A DNA stretch of 64,000 bases from Runella sp. MFBS21 (GCF_029433105.1 NZ_JARNTW010000006.1:62001-126000), one strand, 5' to 3'. Shown: positions 8,284-18,095, counted from the first letter of the stretch. Numbers and translations: made by a program. The notes: generated from the letters alone by a model not told the origin.

Positions 8284-8574
8284 ATGTTAAATACTCCTCC
8301 TGTACGTATTTCGGCTATTGCCAAACAAGAAATAATAGACACTTTAACAAGCAACAAAATTCCGGAAATATATGGTCTAAGAGTAGGGATAAAAGGAGGT
8401 GGATGTAGTGCCCAGTTTTTATTAGGTTTTGATTTACCTACCGAAAACGATCAAATTTTCGTTATTGATAGTATTAAAGTTATTATTGATAAAAGGCATT
8501 TGATGTACGTGATTGGCACGGAAGTAGACTTTGAAGAAACAGAAGAAGGGGCGGGATTTACGGTTATAAAATAA
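8284..8574 (+). CDS. HesB/IscA-like protein lacking the C-terminal CGC
   Basis: 96 residues matching the HesB/IscA fold: an N-terminal VRISAIAKQEI helix, then LRVGIKGGGCSAQFLLGFD with the family's first conserved cysteine at residue 41, then VIDSIKVIIDKRHLMYVIGTEVDFEE. A-type iron-sulfur carriers normally end in a CGC pair that completes the cluster ligands; here the protein ends GAGFTVIK and has only one cysteine. It may bind a cluster differently, act as a scaffold partner or have lost that role. The reading frame is intact with a clean ATG and TAA. Confidence 0.82.
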   Translation: MLNTPPVRISAIAKQEIIDTLTSNKIPEIYGLRVGIKGGGCSAQFLLGFDLPTENDQIFVIDSIKVIIDKRHLMYVIGTEVDFEETEEGAGFTVIK

Positions 8575-8619
8575 CCTTGATTTTATTATGAAGTATGCCT
8601 AATAATGGAAGGAGCCTTC

Positions 8620-8657
8620 TAAATTTGTAGTATATTAGTCGTCTGGTTCACAGACGA
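8620..8657 (+). promoter_or_regulatory. Candidate -7 box and 5' UTR hairpin before the sensor kinase
   Basis: TAAATTTG at 8620-8627 fits TANNTTTG. Just downstream, TCGTCTG (8639-8645) pairs perfectly with CAGACGA (8651-8657) around a GTTCA loop. The kinase ATG is at 8740, so the untranslated leader would be about 108 bases. Confidence 0.45.
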
Positions 8658-8739
8658 TTACTTAATACTGAACTAGGATTAACGGTGGCTTATCATTTAC
8701 TTAGTTATTAATTCTAACTTTTGGCACGATTTTAGGATT

Positions 8740-11700
8740 ATGTCTGTCAAATTATCAAAAAACAAGCTAGGGGTTTACGTGCAGAAAATTAGCAGACATA
8801 TTCTGGCCATTTTGGCTTTGATTTCGTTGGTATTAGCTTTGCTATCTTTCTTCTTTTTTGAAAAAGGAGCGTTAGGCGCCACCGAAGAAAAATATTTTTC
8901 GGCCGTAAAAGAGCGAGTTAGTCACGAACTAAGCATTTCTCAGCAAGAATTAGCTGCGACGATAGCCTTGCTCTCCCAAAATGCCAACACGCAGTTTTCG
9001 GATTTACGTCGTCCGACCAAATACCCTTACTACATCTACCAAAATGGTCGCTTGATTTTTTGGTCCGATTATAGGTTCATCCCTGATTATGAATCGATTC
9101 GACGTATTACCGAAACCCAGCTTGTCAATTTCGAACAAGGCAAATATCTCGTAAGCCGTCAACAATACATCCGACTCCACGACCGTATCGATGTGGTATC
9201 GGTAGTTAATCTGTACCGTCATTACAACAACGAAAACAATTACTTTCAATCTGGATATAATTCAGACCTGTTTACTATTGACCCTGAATCGATATCGACC
9301 ACCGCTGGCCCTGTTTATCAAAATGTACTTGACCCTCAAAATCGGTTTTTATTTTCGATTTCTCCCCCCAAGTTTGATACGCACCAAAACCAATCCACCC
9401 CAGTCAATACCATCATTTGGGGTTCATTAGCCGCTTTATTTTTTGGAATTTATATTTTCCAGTGGGTATTTCGGTGGAGTCGTCACAAAAGCTATGACCG
9501 GGCTTTTATCTTGCTTGCAGCCTATCTGGTTTTACTCAGAGCCGGAATGATATATTTTGGAGTTCCGTTTCTTTTTTCCGAAACAGACCTCTTTAACCCC
9601 AAATTTTATGCTTCATGGATTGCTCCATCGGTAGGTGATTTACTATTGAATTGTATTGTTTGCTTTATCTTATCTCTGTATTTAGCTGATTTTTATTTTC
9701 GTTTCAAAACCTATCATCACCTTCTAAAAACATCCCAAAATCTCAAAGTCTTCTTATCTATTTTGTGTGTTACGTTGAGCTTTGGCGTATTTTATGGTTG
9801 TTTTTCAGAAATCACCAACATCTACGAAAAATCTCAATTTACGCTAGATATCACCCTTAGCATTTCGTTTACCCTGCTCAAGATTGTGTGTCTGGTAATA
9901 TTCATTTTTATTACCAGTATTTATTTTCTGCTTACTCACTTTCTTGTCAGTATTTTCATTCGATTCAACTCCAATCGCTCGCGTGCTATTTTCGTGTTTT
10001 TGATTGGGATGGTGTTGGCAATGATCATCTTATGGGTGTCTGGAGCGGCCATTGATTGGATTGTGATTATTCACGCTCTTTACTTCCTCATACTTTATTT
10101 TTCGCGTTTTCCTCGCATTTTATATACCTTTCGCTATCGTACTACGATTTACTATTTTACGGGAGCTTTTTTCTGGGCTATAGTCACTACCTATGTAGTA
10201 TACAATGAAGAAGATCAAAAAGATGTAGTTAATAAAAAAGAATTTGGACAGAAAGTAATCGCCGAAAATGATGGCTTAGGAGAGTTTTTATTGGATAAAG
10301 TGAGACTATCCATTGCCAAAGATGTTGATATTCAGAATACATTCACGAAAGATACTATTCTGTCACGTGAGCGCATTCAACAAAAAATCAAGAGTATTCA
10401 TTTAGATAAATATTTCGATAAATACGACATTGAGGTATTATCGTTTAAAGCAGATGGAGAGCCTCTCGACAACACTATTTCAAAGCAGACATTTGATGAG
10501 TATACCCGCTACTATCGACAGGCCAAGTATCAAACAAGCTATCCTTCTCTCTTTTTTATCAATGACATTGTCAACAATTTTAAAAAACAGTATTTAAGTC
10601 TGATTGATATTCAGAAAGATTCGGTGCTTGTGGGCAAAGTGGTTCTTAACCTTAACCCTCGCGAGGAACAACCCAAGAATGTCTACCCTGAACTTTTGAT
10701 GGATAAAAAGTTTGTACAAGCGCCCGAAACTCGTCAGTACAGCTATGCCATTTATGATGCCAACAAACGCCTAGTATATAGCGCAGGTAGCTATAACTAT
10801 GACCGCAAAATGCCCATTGCCGAATTGGAAGGTACGGATTTGTTTGAGGAGGGAATTTTGCTTTATAGCTACAAACACGTAGGGAGCCGTGACAAAAACA
10901 AGCGCTATGTAGTAGTATCTTCAAAATCCTATCCATTCAAAAACATCATCTCCAATTTTTCTTTTTTATACCTCATTTTGGTATTGTATGTTATTGGAAT
11001 CATTGGTGTATATGCTCTCAAGTATGGTTTGCGGCGATTGAAAATTAGCTATACCAACAAAATTCAAATTTTGTTAAACGTAGCGTTTTTCCTGCCTTTG
11101 ATTCTCATTGTAGTCATCACGTTGAGTGTCATTAATTCCAACTACTTCAACAATCAAGAAAGTACTTATCTAGCCAATACCAAAAATGTAGTAATCAATT
11201 TTGCGCCTTATCTTGAAGAGCATTTGAAGGGTAGTAGGAGCAAAGACTCTATGGAAGAAGAGCTTGGAAAAATAGCCCGCGACGCCAATGTTGATATCAA
11301 CTTTTTTGACGAAACAGGACAACTATATACCACCACTAAACCACTCATTTATGAAAGCAAACTTCTTTCAAAATGGGTTAATCCTGAAGCTTATATTCAC
11401 CTGCTCCAAGATCGCGAAAATGAGGTATTGCTTAATGAGTCGCTAGGCAACAAAGAATACCGTACTGCCTATGTCACCGTCAAATCAAGCCATACAAGTC
11501 GCCCATTAGGAGTATTGAGTATCCCTTATTTTGACTCAAAACCCGAACTTGACCGCCAAATCATCGAGGTGATTTCAACAATTTTGAGCGTCTTTGCCAT
11601 CGTATTCTTAATCTTTTTGGCTCTTTCTTATTGGGCATCCAACATGCTCACGATTCCATTACGAACCATGACTCAGAAGTTCAGACGCATCAATCTTCAC

Positions 11701-12528
11701 CAGCTGAATGAGCCGGTAGATTGGAAATCAGACGACGAAATTGGACTGCTTGTGGAATCATACAATCAGATGTTGAAAAAACTAGACGAAAGCAAAGAAG
11801 AACTGGCCAAAAACGAAAAGCAATCGGCTTGGCGTGAAATGGCCAAACAGGTAGCACACGAAATCAAAAATCCGCTGACTCCGATGAAATTGACCATTCA
11901 GCAGCTTCAGCGTACCATGCTTCGTGACCTTCCGCCTAACTTACCTCAAAGTGAGAGAATTAGGCGTACTTTTGAATCTTTGATTGATCAAATCGACAAC
12001 ATTAGTGATATCGCCACTTCGTTTTCGGATTTTGCGAAAATGCCTCTTCCCAAAAACGAGCTTTTTGAAATATCGTCGGTACTCAACAAAGCCGCCGATC
12101 TCTATGCCGACGACCCTAAGATTGTGCTTAAAAGAGATATTCAAAGTCGACGCGTCAATGTAATGGGTGATAGGCAGCTGATTGGACGAATCATCACAAA
12201 CCTCATTATCAACGGTATACAATCAGTACCAGCCGACCGACGCCCCGAAATATCGCTACGATTGCGCACCGATGAAGGCAATGTTTATATTGAAGTTCAG
12301 GACAATGGCAATGGAATTCCAGAGTCCATTCGTCCGAAGGTGTTTTTGCCTAACTTTAGTACAAAACAGGGAGGCTCTGGCTTGGGTCTTGCTATCGCCA
12401 AAAGAGGAGTAGAACACGCTGGTGGCAATATTTGGTTTGAGACCGAAGAAGGCATTGGTACTACCTTCTTCTTGTCTCTTCCTTTGACCCATTCGGCTCA
12501 GCTCTCTGAATTGAGTCTAGCCAAATAG
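8740..12528 (+). CDS. Large membrane sensor histidine kinase (NtrY-like)
   Basis: 1262 residues. Several membrane helices occupy the first third (one near residues 18-42, then a cluster roughly 220-490). Further helices near 755, 790 and 960 flank two extracytoplasmic regions. A HAMP-like segment then leads to the dimerisation domain with the phospho-acceptor in AHEIKNPLTPMK (His1040). The ATPase domain has NLIINGIQSVP (N box), DNGNGIPES (G1) and GSGLGLAIAKRG (G2), so it should be active. The C-terminal half resembles NtrY-type kinases that act with sigma-54 response regulators. No response regulator is adjacent, so the partner is unknown. The family call is firm; the stimulus is not inferable. 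Confidence 0.9.
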   Translation: MSVKLSKNKLGVYVQKISRHILAILALISLVLALLSFFFFEKGALGATEEKYFSAVKERVSHELSISQQELAATIALLSQNANTQFSDLRRPTKYPYYIYQNGRLIFWSDYRFIPDYESIRRITETQLVNFEQGKYLVSRQQYIRLHDRIDVVSVVNLYRHYNNENNYFQSGYNSDLFTIDPESISTTAGPVYQNVLDPQNRFLFSISPPKFDTHQNQSTPVNTIIWGSLAALFFGIYIFQWVFRWSRHKSYDRAFILLAAYLVLLRAGMIYFGVPFLFSETDLFNPKFYASWIAPSVGDLLLNCIVCFILSLYLADFYFRFKTYHHLLKTSQNLKVFLSILCVTLSFGVFYGCFSEITNIYEKSQFTLDITLSISFTLLKIVCLVIFIFITSIYFLLTHFLVSIFIRFNSNRSRAIFVFLIGMVLAMIILWVSGAAIDWIVIIHALYFLILYFSRFPRILYTFRYRTTIYYFTGAFFWAIVTTYVVYNEEDQKDVVNKKEFGQKVIAENDGLGEFLLDKVRLSIAKDVDIQNTFTKDTILSRERIQQKIKSIHLDKYFDKYDIEVLSFKADGEPLDNTISKQTFDEYTRYYRQAKYQTSYPSLFFINDIVNNFKKQYLSLIDIQKDSVLVGKVVLNLNPREEQPKNVYPELLMDKKFVQAPETRQYSYAIYDANKRLVYSAGSYNYDRKMPIAELEGTDLFEEGILLYSYKHVGSRDKNKRYVVVSSKSYPFKNIISNFSFLYLILVLYVIGIIGVYALKYGLRRLKISYTNKIQILLNVAFFLPLILIVVITLSVINSNYFNNQESTYLANTKNVVINFAPYLEEHLKGSRSKDSMEEELGKIARDANVDINFFDETGQLYTTTKPLIYESKLLSKWVNPEAYIHLLQDRENEVLLNESLGNKEYRTAYVTVKSSHTSRPLGVLSIPYFDSKPELDRQIIEVISTILSVFAIVFLIFLALSYWASNMLTIPLRTMTQKFRRINLHQLNEPVDWKSDDEIGLLVESYNQMLKKLDESKEELAKNEKQSAWREMAKQVAHEIKNPLTPMKLTIQQLQRTMLRDLPPNLPQSERIRRTFESLIDQIDNISDIATSFSDFAKMPLPKNELFEISSVLNKAADLYADDPKIVLKRDIQSRRVNVMGDRQLIGRIITNLIINGIQSVPADRRPEISLRLRTDEGNVYIEVQDNGNGIPESIRPKVFLPNFSTKQGGSGLGLAIAKRGVEHAGGNIWFETEEGIGTTFFLSLPLTHSAQLSELSLAK

Positions 12529-12531
12529 TTT

Positions 12532-13374
12532 TTATTTAATACTAATACTCAGCACTGGAATATCCGAATGATTAACGGTGTCTTCGGTCATGCTTCCTAC
12601 CAGAAGGTGAGATAACCCTCTTCTCTGGTGCGTCGCCATCACAATCAAATCGATATTTTGTTCATGGGCAAAATTCAAAATAGCATCTTCTTCATTAAAC
12701 ACATTTTGTTTTGATACATAAAGCGTCGCATTTTTAAGCCCAGACATGGCCACCAACTGATTTTTCTGAGCTTCTATCGCTTCATCATTTTCAAAATGGG
12801 CGGGATTGTTGAGATAAAGTAATGAAATATCTCCATTGAAAATACCTTGCAAACTTGCTAAAGTGTAAAATGCCTTCAATTGGTCGTCTTTTAAGGTAGT
12901 AGGAAATACTATTTTTGAAAAAGACTTGACCGCAATCGGCACCGCAAGCACGGGGCATTTAGCGCGGCGAATTATTTTTTCGGTATTAGACCCTACCAAA
13001 AACTCTTCAAGCCCCGAAGCCCCTCTCGTTCCCATCACAACCAAATCAATGGCATGGTCTTTCACCACTTCTTCGATTACACTGGCCATCGGTCCCCCAA
13101 TCACCGCTGTCTGGATTCTTACCCTTGCAAACTTACCATTGTCGGCTATTTCACTAAGTGTTTTTTTTAGGCTTTCGGTCACCATATCCAGATATTCATC
13201 CTCAATCGCCTTGTCATAAAGATAATATTCGGCCAAGGGAGTCGCGGTTACCATTTTTTCGTTGGCATGTAATAGCATTATCTCCGCATTGGTTTTCAGA
13301 GCAATATCGGCAGCCACCTCCAACGCATATTGTGCATACTTTGAAAAATCGGTTGGGACTAGGATCTTTTTCAT
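12532..13374 (-). CDS. Universal stress protein, two tandem UspA domains
   Basis: 280 residues made of two UspA-type domains. The first begins MKKILVPTDFSKYAQYALEVA and ends with the ATP-binding pattern GTRGASGLEEFLVGSNTEKI, followed by CPVLAVP. The second (about residues 150-280) ends ATHQRRGLSHLLVGSMTEDT, with IPVLSI. Both retain the glycine-rich nucleotide-binding loop in recognisable form. Members respond to stress or energy status; the specific trigger is unknown. The gene converges on the sensor kinase with a 3-base gap and no visible intrinsic terminator between them. Confidence 0.93.
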   Translation of the reverse strand: MKKILVPTDFSKYAQYALEVAADIALKTNAEIMLLHANEKMVTATPLAEYYLYDKAIEDEYLDMVTESLKKTLSEIADNGKFARVRIQTAVIGGPMASVIEEVVKDHAIDLVVMGTRGASGLEEFLVGSNTEKIIRRAKCPVLAVPIAVKSFSKIVFPTTLKDDQLKAFYTLASLQGIFNGDISLLYLNNPAHFENDEAIEAQKNQLVAMSGLKNATLYVSKQNVFNEEDAILNFAHEQNIDLIVMATHQRRGLSHLLVGSMTEDTVNHSDIPVLSISIK

Positions 13375-13530
13375 TGACGTAATTGGTTAATGTATATGAT
13401 ACCTCAATGTAGCCCAATGCCTTTTTTCAAATCATGACGAATATCAACACAACTTCCTGATTTACATCACCTAAGACTGCTTCTTCAGAAAATATCTCGC
13501 TTTACTCATCAGGATACCCATATCTGTGCT

Positions 13531-13538
13531 TAATTTTG
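13531..13538 (+). promoter_or_regulatory. Candidate -7 box (TAATTTTG)
   Basis: TAATTTTG fits TANNTTTG and lies 33 bases before the ATG at 13572. Transcription from it would begin downstream of the in-frame TTG at 13536, which argues against using that codon as a start. Confidence 0.55.
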
Positions 13539-13571
13539 ATATCAAATACTACAAGCATACGAACTACGCCG

Positions 13572-14798
13572 ATGAATCTTTTTAAAATAAGTTGGGCTAA
13601 CCTCAAAGACAAAAAACTGAATAGTTTTCTCAGCGCCCTCCTCATGACACTTGGGATAGGCATCATCTCCATGCTTTTATTGCTAAACAAACAACTTGAT
13701 GAACAGTTTAGGCGCAATATCAAAGGCATAGACATGGTAGTAGGGGCCAAAGGGAGCCCCTTACAATTGATTTTGTCTAGTATCTATCAAATCGATTCTC
13801 CGACTGGCAATGTATCGCTGGACGAAGCGCAACGTATCATAAAAAACCCCTTGGTAAAAACGGCGATTCCATTGGCCATGGGCGACAATTATATGTCATT
13901 TCGCATCGTTGGTACTAATGCCAAATATCCAAATCACTTTGAAGCCAAACTCAAAGAAGGAAAGCTTTTTCAAACTACACTTGAAGCTACCCTGGGAGCA
14001 AAAGTAGCCCGAGTGACAGGCCTTAAAGTCGGCGACACCTTCTCTGGAGCTCATGGTTTTGACAATATGGACGATGTGCATGGCGATAAGAAATACAAAG
14101 TAGTAGGGATTTTCGAAACCAACAATTCGGTCGTTGACCAACTCATTTTGACTGATATATCGAGTGTCTGGTCTATTCATGAGCATGCGCAAGAAGGCCC
14201 CAATGTCACTTCTATGCTTACGGGAGGAGATTCGACTCAAACCGATGACCCCAGTCAAGAAATTACTAGCTTGCTTATCAAATTTCGGAACCCTATGGGT
14301 ATGATAGCTCTTCCGAGATTTATCAATGAAAACACCAAAATGCAAGCCGCCTCAGTAGCTTTTGAAATCAATCGCTTGTTTTCCTTACTTGGAATCGGGA
14401 TTGATACTTTGCGGGCGATTGCCCTTCTTATCATCTTTATAGCGGGGGTGAGTGTTTTTATTTCTCTCTACAATTCGCTTAAAGAACGAAAATATGAAAT
14501 GGCGCTCATGCTTTCAATGGGAGCCACTCGCACCAAACTTTTTGTAATGCTACTCTTAGAGGGTATTATGCTGGCTTTGGTAGGGTACGTAGCAGGTGTG
14601 ATTTTGAGCCGAGTGGGTTTATGGCTCTTTAGTAATGCTGCCGAATCTGACTATCATTATTCATTTGCTGACTTTGGTCTTTTGTCAGAAGAAGTGTGGT
14701 TGTTAGGCGGAGCTATTTTGATTGGTATTTTGGCCGCTGCAATACCTTCTTTGGGTATCTATCGCATCAACCTTTCTCGCACTTTGGCCGAAGAGTAA
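13572..14798 (+). CDS. ABC transporter permease, FtsX/MacB type
   Basis: 408 residues. The ATG at 13572 is preferred (MNLFKISWANLKDKKLNSFLSALLMTLGIGIISMLLLL), since an upstream TTG falls inside the promoter box. The layout is one N-terminal membrane helix, a large periplasmic MacB_PCD-like domain (about residues 45-270) and three C-terminal helices including RYEMALMLSMGATRTKLF-like sequence (KYEMALMLSMGATRTK), the signature of FtsX permeases. Such permeases work with an ATPase to move lipoproteins, peptides or lipids across the envelope by mechanotransmission. No ATPase gene is adjacent, so the partner must be encoded elsewhere. Confidence 0.9.
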   Translation: MNLFKISWANLKDKKLNSFLSALLMTLGIGIISMLLLLNKQLDEQFRRNIKGIDMVVGAKGSPLQLILSSIYQIDSPTGNVSLDEAQRIIKNPLVKTAIPLAMGDNYMSFRIVGTNAKYPNHFEAKLKEGKLFQTTLEATLGAKVARVTGLKVGDTFSGAHGFDNMDDVHGDKKYKVVGIFETNNSVVDQLILTDISSVWSIHEHAQEGPNVTSMLTGGDSTQTDDPSQEITSLLIKFRNPMGMIALPRFINENTKMQAASVAFEINRLFSLLGIGIDTLRAIALLIIFIAGVSVFISLYNSLKERKYEMALMLSMGATRTKLFVMLLLEGIMLALVGYVAGVILSRVGLWLFSNAAESDYHYSFADFGLLSEEVWLLGGAILIGILAAAIPSLGIYRINLSRTLAEE

Positions 14799-14817
14799 GA
14801 TACTATTAGTATTGTAC

Positions 14818-14873
14818 GTGATGCAGTATAGAGCCTCTCATATAAAGAGGCTCTATACTGCATCACTTTTTTT
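14818..14873 (+). terminator. Very strong intrinsic terminator
   Basis: A perfect 21-base-pair stem (14818-14838 with 14846-14866) around a 7-base loop is followed by a run of T. It ends the permease transcript. Confidence 0.95.
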
Positions 14874-15022
14874 CTTAAAAAAATTCTATTTAGTATCAAT
14901 GTTTTTCACAACCTTTTGACTCACTAACAGAGGTTTATCTGCACATCTTCATTTTTGGTATCTTTCTTTACCTCAAATAAGCGCATTGTTGTATCTTTAA
15001 GTTTAAAATATTTTTTTAACCC

Positions 15023-17410
15023 ATGAGAAAACTACACTTCATCATTATTCTGGCATTGGCTACGGGTTTTACAAACCTTAGTTTTGCCCAAAGATCCGCT
15101 ACGACGGATTATCATGCCAACAATCGTTTTGAGCAATTAGGAACAGGGCTTCCCACTCCCAACACCTATCGTAGTGCGTCAGGAGCACCAGGGAAGGATT
15201 ACTGGCAACAACGCGCCGACTATGACATTAAAGTAGAGCTTGATGAGCCCAACAACAAAATCATTGGAAGCGAGACAATCACTTATTTCAATCAGTCGCC
15301 CGACGCCCTTCCTTATCTTTGGATTCAGTTAGACCAGAATCTTTTTGCCAAAAACTCTCCCGGACCGATTTCGCGTACTGGCGACCTTGGAAATCAGACT
15401 TCTATGGCAAGTTTGGCGACTATTTCGGATATGCACTATTCCAATGCTGACTATGGTTACAATATCTTGTCGATAAAAGACACAAAAACCGGCAAAGCGC
15501 TTCCATATACCATCAATCAGACGATGATGCGGATTGATTTGCCCCAACCTATTTTGTCAAAACAGAGTTATTCTTTTTCCATTGACTGGAATTATCGCAT
15601 CGTTGAGTTTTCAAAAGGTGGACGCCGTACTGGTTTTGAAGCTTTCAAAGATGGCAACAATGTATACGAAATCGCCCAGTTTTATCCTCGCTTGTGCGTG
15701 TATGACGATGTAACAGGATGGCAAAACAAACAATACTACAGCCAAGGAGAATTTGCTCTTACATTTGGTAATTTCAAAATGGCAATCACCGTCCCTAACG
15801 ACCACGTTTTAGGAGCTACTGGCGAACTTCAAAACCCCGCCCAAGTGTTGACTCCTTCGCAATTGAAAAACTTTGAAAAAGCAAAAACATCTGATAAAGT
15901 AGTGGTTATTGAGTCACAACAAGACCGCGAAAAAGCCGAAAAGGGTAAACCTACTGGAAAGAAAACGTGGATTTTCAAAGCCGACAATGTGCGCGATGTC
16001 GCTTTTGCCACTTCTCGTAAATACATTTGGGACGGAAAAATGCAGGAAGTAGCCGGTAAAAAAGTACTCTGCATGTCGTTTTATCCCAAAGAAGGAAATC
16101 CACTTTGGGGAAAATATTCGACCGAAGTGGTGGCGCATACCATCAAAACTTATTCTAAATTTTCGGTAGATTATCCTTATCCAGTCGCTATCTCCTGCCA
16201 CGGGCCAGTGGGCGGTATGGAATACCCCATGATATGCTTCAACGGTGGCCGCCCTGAAGCTGACGGCACTTATTCTGAAGCTACCAAATACGGAATGATT
16301 GGGGTGATTATTCATGAAGTAGGCCACAATTTCTTCCCCATGATTGTCAACAATGACGAACGCCAATGGATGTGGATGGATGAAGGATTAAATACTTTTG
16401 TGCAATATCTCACCGAGAAAGAATGGGATAGAGACTATCCGACTCGACGTGGTGAACCTCAGGCTATCGTAGATTATATGAAGCAAGACCCAAAAAATCT
16501 GGTGCCTATCATGACCATGTCTGACAATCTCATCAACGCTGGCGCGAGTGCCTACGCAAAGCCAGCAACCGCTTTAAATATCTTGCGCGAGACCGTCATG
16601 GGACGTGAATTGTTTGACTATGCCTTCAAAGAATATAGCCGCCGTTGGGCTTTTAAGTCGCCTACTCCTGCCGATTTCTTCCGTACCATGGAAGATGCTT
16701 CGGGTGTAGATTTGGATTGGTTCTGGAAAGGTTGGTTTTATACTACTGAGCCAGTAGACCAAGACTTAGTAGAAGTAGAATGGTTTGCGGTAGATACCCA
16801 AAATCCTGATCTCAACAAAGCCGAAGCTAAAAAACAAGCTGACGAAAAACGCAACACCGTGGCTCGTCAGCGCGACAAAGATTACATCAAAGAGTCGGTG
16901 GTAGAGAAAAATCCTGACATGAAAGATTTTTATAATATCTACGACCCTTACAAAGTAACCGACACCGACAAGAAGAAATACGAAGCTTATCTGGCAAGTC
17001 TTTCGCCCGACGAGCGTAAATTGGTAGAATCAGGCTTGAATTTTTATACTTTGAAAGTCAAAAACAAAGGTGGTTTGCCCATGCCTGTGATAGTGAAGAT
17101 GCAGTTTGAAGACGGAACGGATTCGGTGGCTCGTTTTCCAGCGGAGATATGGCGTTTGAACGACCAGCAGGTATCGAAGGTGGTGACGACGAAGAAGAAG
17201 GTAGTGCAATGGACCTTGGACCCATATCGCGAAATCGCTGATATTGATGAAGAGAGCAATCACTTCCCACGTCAGCCAGCGCAGCCTACGCGTTTTCAGT
17301 TGTTTAAAGGAGGCGGTTTTCAGCGAGGTGGTGGCAGCAATCCCATGCGTGAAGCTCAGCAAAGCCAACAGGCCAAACCCGCGCAACAAGGTGGAGCTAA
17401 CAAAAACTAA
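15023..17410 (+). CDS. M1 family (aminopeptidase N-like) zinc metallopeptidase
   Basis: 795 residues with a signal peptide (residues 1-22, cut after SFAQ). The zinc site is HEVGH at residues 431-435 with the third ligand Glu454 exactly 18 residues later (WMDEG), the M1 arrangement. GGMEY just before corresponds to the GAMEN substrate-binding motif. The C-terminal third is rich in lysine and glutamate. The end is a low-complexity tail (GGGFQRGGGSN, QQSQQ, QQGG). It is probably periplasmic or surface exposed and trims peptides. No T9SS sorting domain is visible. It sits between two intrinsic terminators, so it is monocistronic. Confidence 0.92.
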   Translation: MRKLHFIIILALATGFTNLSFAQRSATTDYHANNRFEQLGTGLPTPNTYRSASGAPGKDYWQQRADYDIKVELDEPNNKIIGSETITYFNQSPDALPYLWIQLDQNLFAKNSPGPISRTGDLGNQTSMASLATISDMHYSNADYGYNILSIKDTKTGKALPYTINQTMMRIDLPQPILSKQSYSFSIDWNYRIVEFSKGGRRTGFEAFKDGNNVYEIAQFYPRLCVYDDVTGWQNKQYYSQGEFALTFGNFKMAITVPNDHVLGATGELQNPAQVLTPSQLKNFEKAKTSDKVVVIESQQDREKAEKGKPTGKKTWIFKADNVRDVAFATSRKYIWDGKMQEVAGKKVLCMSFYPKEGNPLWGKYSTEVVAHTIKTYSKFSVDYPYPVAISCHGPVGGMEYPMICFNGGRPEADGTYSEATKYGMIGVIIHEVGHNFFPMIVNNDERQWMWMDEGLNTFVQYLTEKEWDRDYPTRRGEPQAIVDYMKQDPKNLVPIMTMSDNLINAGASAYAKPATALNILRETVMGRELFDYAFKEYSRRWAFKSPTPADFFRTMEDASGVDLDWFWKGWFYTTEPVDQDLVEVEWFAVDTQNPDLNKAEAKKQADEKRNTVARQRDKDYIKESVVEKNPDMKDFYNIYDPYKVTDTDKKKYEAYLASLSPDERKLVESGLNFYTLKVKNKGGLPMPVIVKMQFEDGTDSVARFPAEIWRLNDQQVSKVVTTKKKVVQWTLDPYREIADIDEESNHFPRQPAQPTRFQLFKGGGFQRGGGSNPMREAQQSQQAKPAQQGGANKN

Positions 17411-17418
17411 AAATTTAC

Positions 17419-17443
17419 GGCGGAGTCAATCTCCGCCTTTTTT
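17419..17443 (+). terminator. Intrinsic terminator after the M1 peptidase
   Basis: GGCGGAG (17419-17425) pairs with CTCCGCC (17431-17437) around TCAAT, followed by six T. The next start codon is only 13 bases further on. Confidence 0.9.
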
Positions 17444-17456
17444 ATAAATCCACTGT

Positions 17457-18041
17457 ATGAAGTTGCCGATTGCGTACCGCTTTTACCCATCTTTGCTCAA
17501 CACTTATTCGCGATTTTTACAAGGAAAAATAAGTGAACAAGAGCTACTTGACCGTATCAATCGTGTACCTATTCCCCAAACAGAGGCTCAGTTGCGTGGC
17601 GTATCATTTGAGGATGCAGTATTGAAAGGCATTGGCGAAGACCAATTTGATGCCAATATCTTAAGCGAAGTACGTCAGCGTCTACCCAAACCTATCGTCC
17701 AAACCCAAGTGTATTGTCAATACCAAATCAATGATGTGTTGATTTATGGTTTTGTGGATGTACTAGGTCGCAAAGAAGCCCTTGATCTCAAAACCACCTC
17801 CCATTACGAACCCCATCGCTTTCAGCAAGATCACCAAAATTTTTACCTTCCAGCGCTCCATACACGAGGAGTTAAGCAAATGAGGTATTTAATCACCGAT
17901 TTTGCACAAGTATATGAAGAAGTGTACGAAACTAACCTTGATTTTGAAGGGCAATTAGAGGAAGTGTATAGCTTCAAAAGCTTTCTTAGCGAGCATAGAG
18001 ATTTGATTACTGATGCCAAGGTTTTTAGTAGAAAAAAGTAA
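17457..18041 (+). CDS. RecB/Cas4-like PD-(D/E)XK nuclease-fold protein
   Basis: 194 residues, not a named family to me, but the RecB-nuclease motif series is readable in order. It has GVSFEDAVLKG with Glu52, YGFVDV with Asp101, LDLKTT with Asp110 and Lys112 (D-x-K), and QDHQNFY with glutamines 124 and 127 before Tyr130 (the QxxxY-like motif of RecB/Cas4/AddB nucleases). This suggests a metal-dependent DNA nuclease fold. The size matches a stand-alone nuclease domain without a helicase. It follows the M1 peptidase terminator directly and lies beside a second nuclease-fold gene (GxxExxY). A phage- or repair-related role is possible but not shown. Confidence 0.62.
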   Translation: MKLPIAYRFYPSLLNTYSRFLQGKISEQELLDRINRVPIPQTEAQLRGVSFEDAVLKGIGEDQFDANILSEVRQRLPKPIVQTQVYCQYQINDVLIYGFVDVLGRKEALDLKTTSHYEPHRFQQDHQNFYLPALHTRGVKQMRYLITDFAQVYEEVYETNLDFEGQLEEVYSFKSFLSEHRDLITDAKVFSRKK

Positions 18042-18066
18042 CTTTGCGACACATAATCCTCTTTCT

Positions 18067-18093
18067 ACCACTAAGACACTAAGATGCACTAAG
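18067..18093 (+). repeat. Left inverted repeat of CACTAAG heptads
   Basis: Three CACTAAG heptads occur in a row (ACCACTAAG, then ACACTAAG, then TGCACTAAG), ending two bases before the GxxExxY start codon. The whole segment is matched in inverted orientation at 18493-18520, on the other side of the gene. Confidence 0.85.
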
Positions 18094-18095
18094 AA

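Noticed and set aside
13214-13417. Small open frames around the start of the universal stress protein gene
   Set aside because: They overlap its start in other frames, with no signals of their own.
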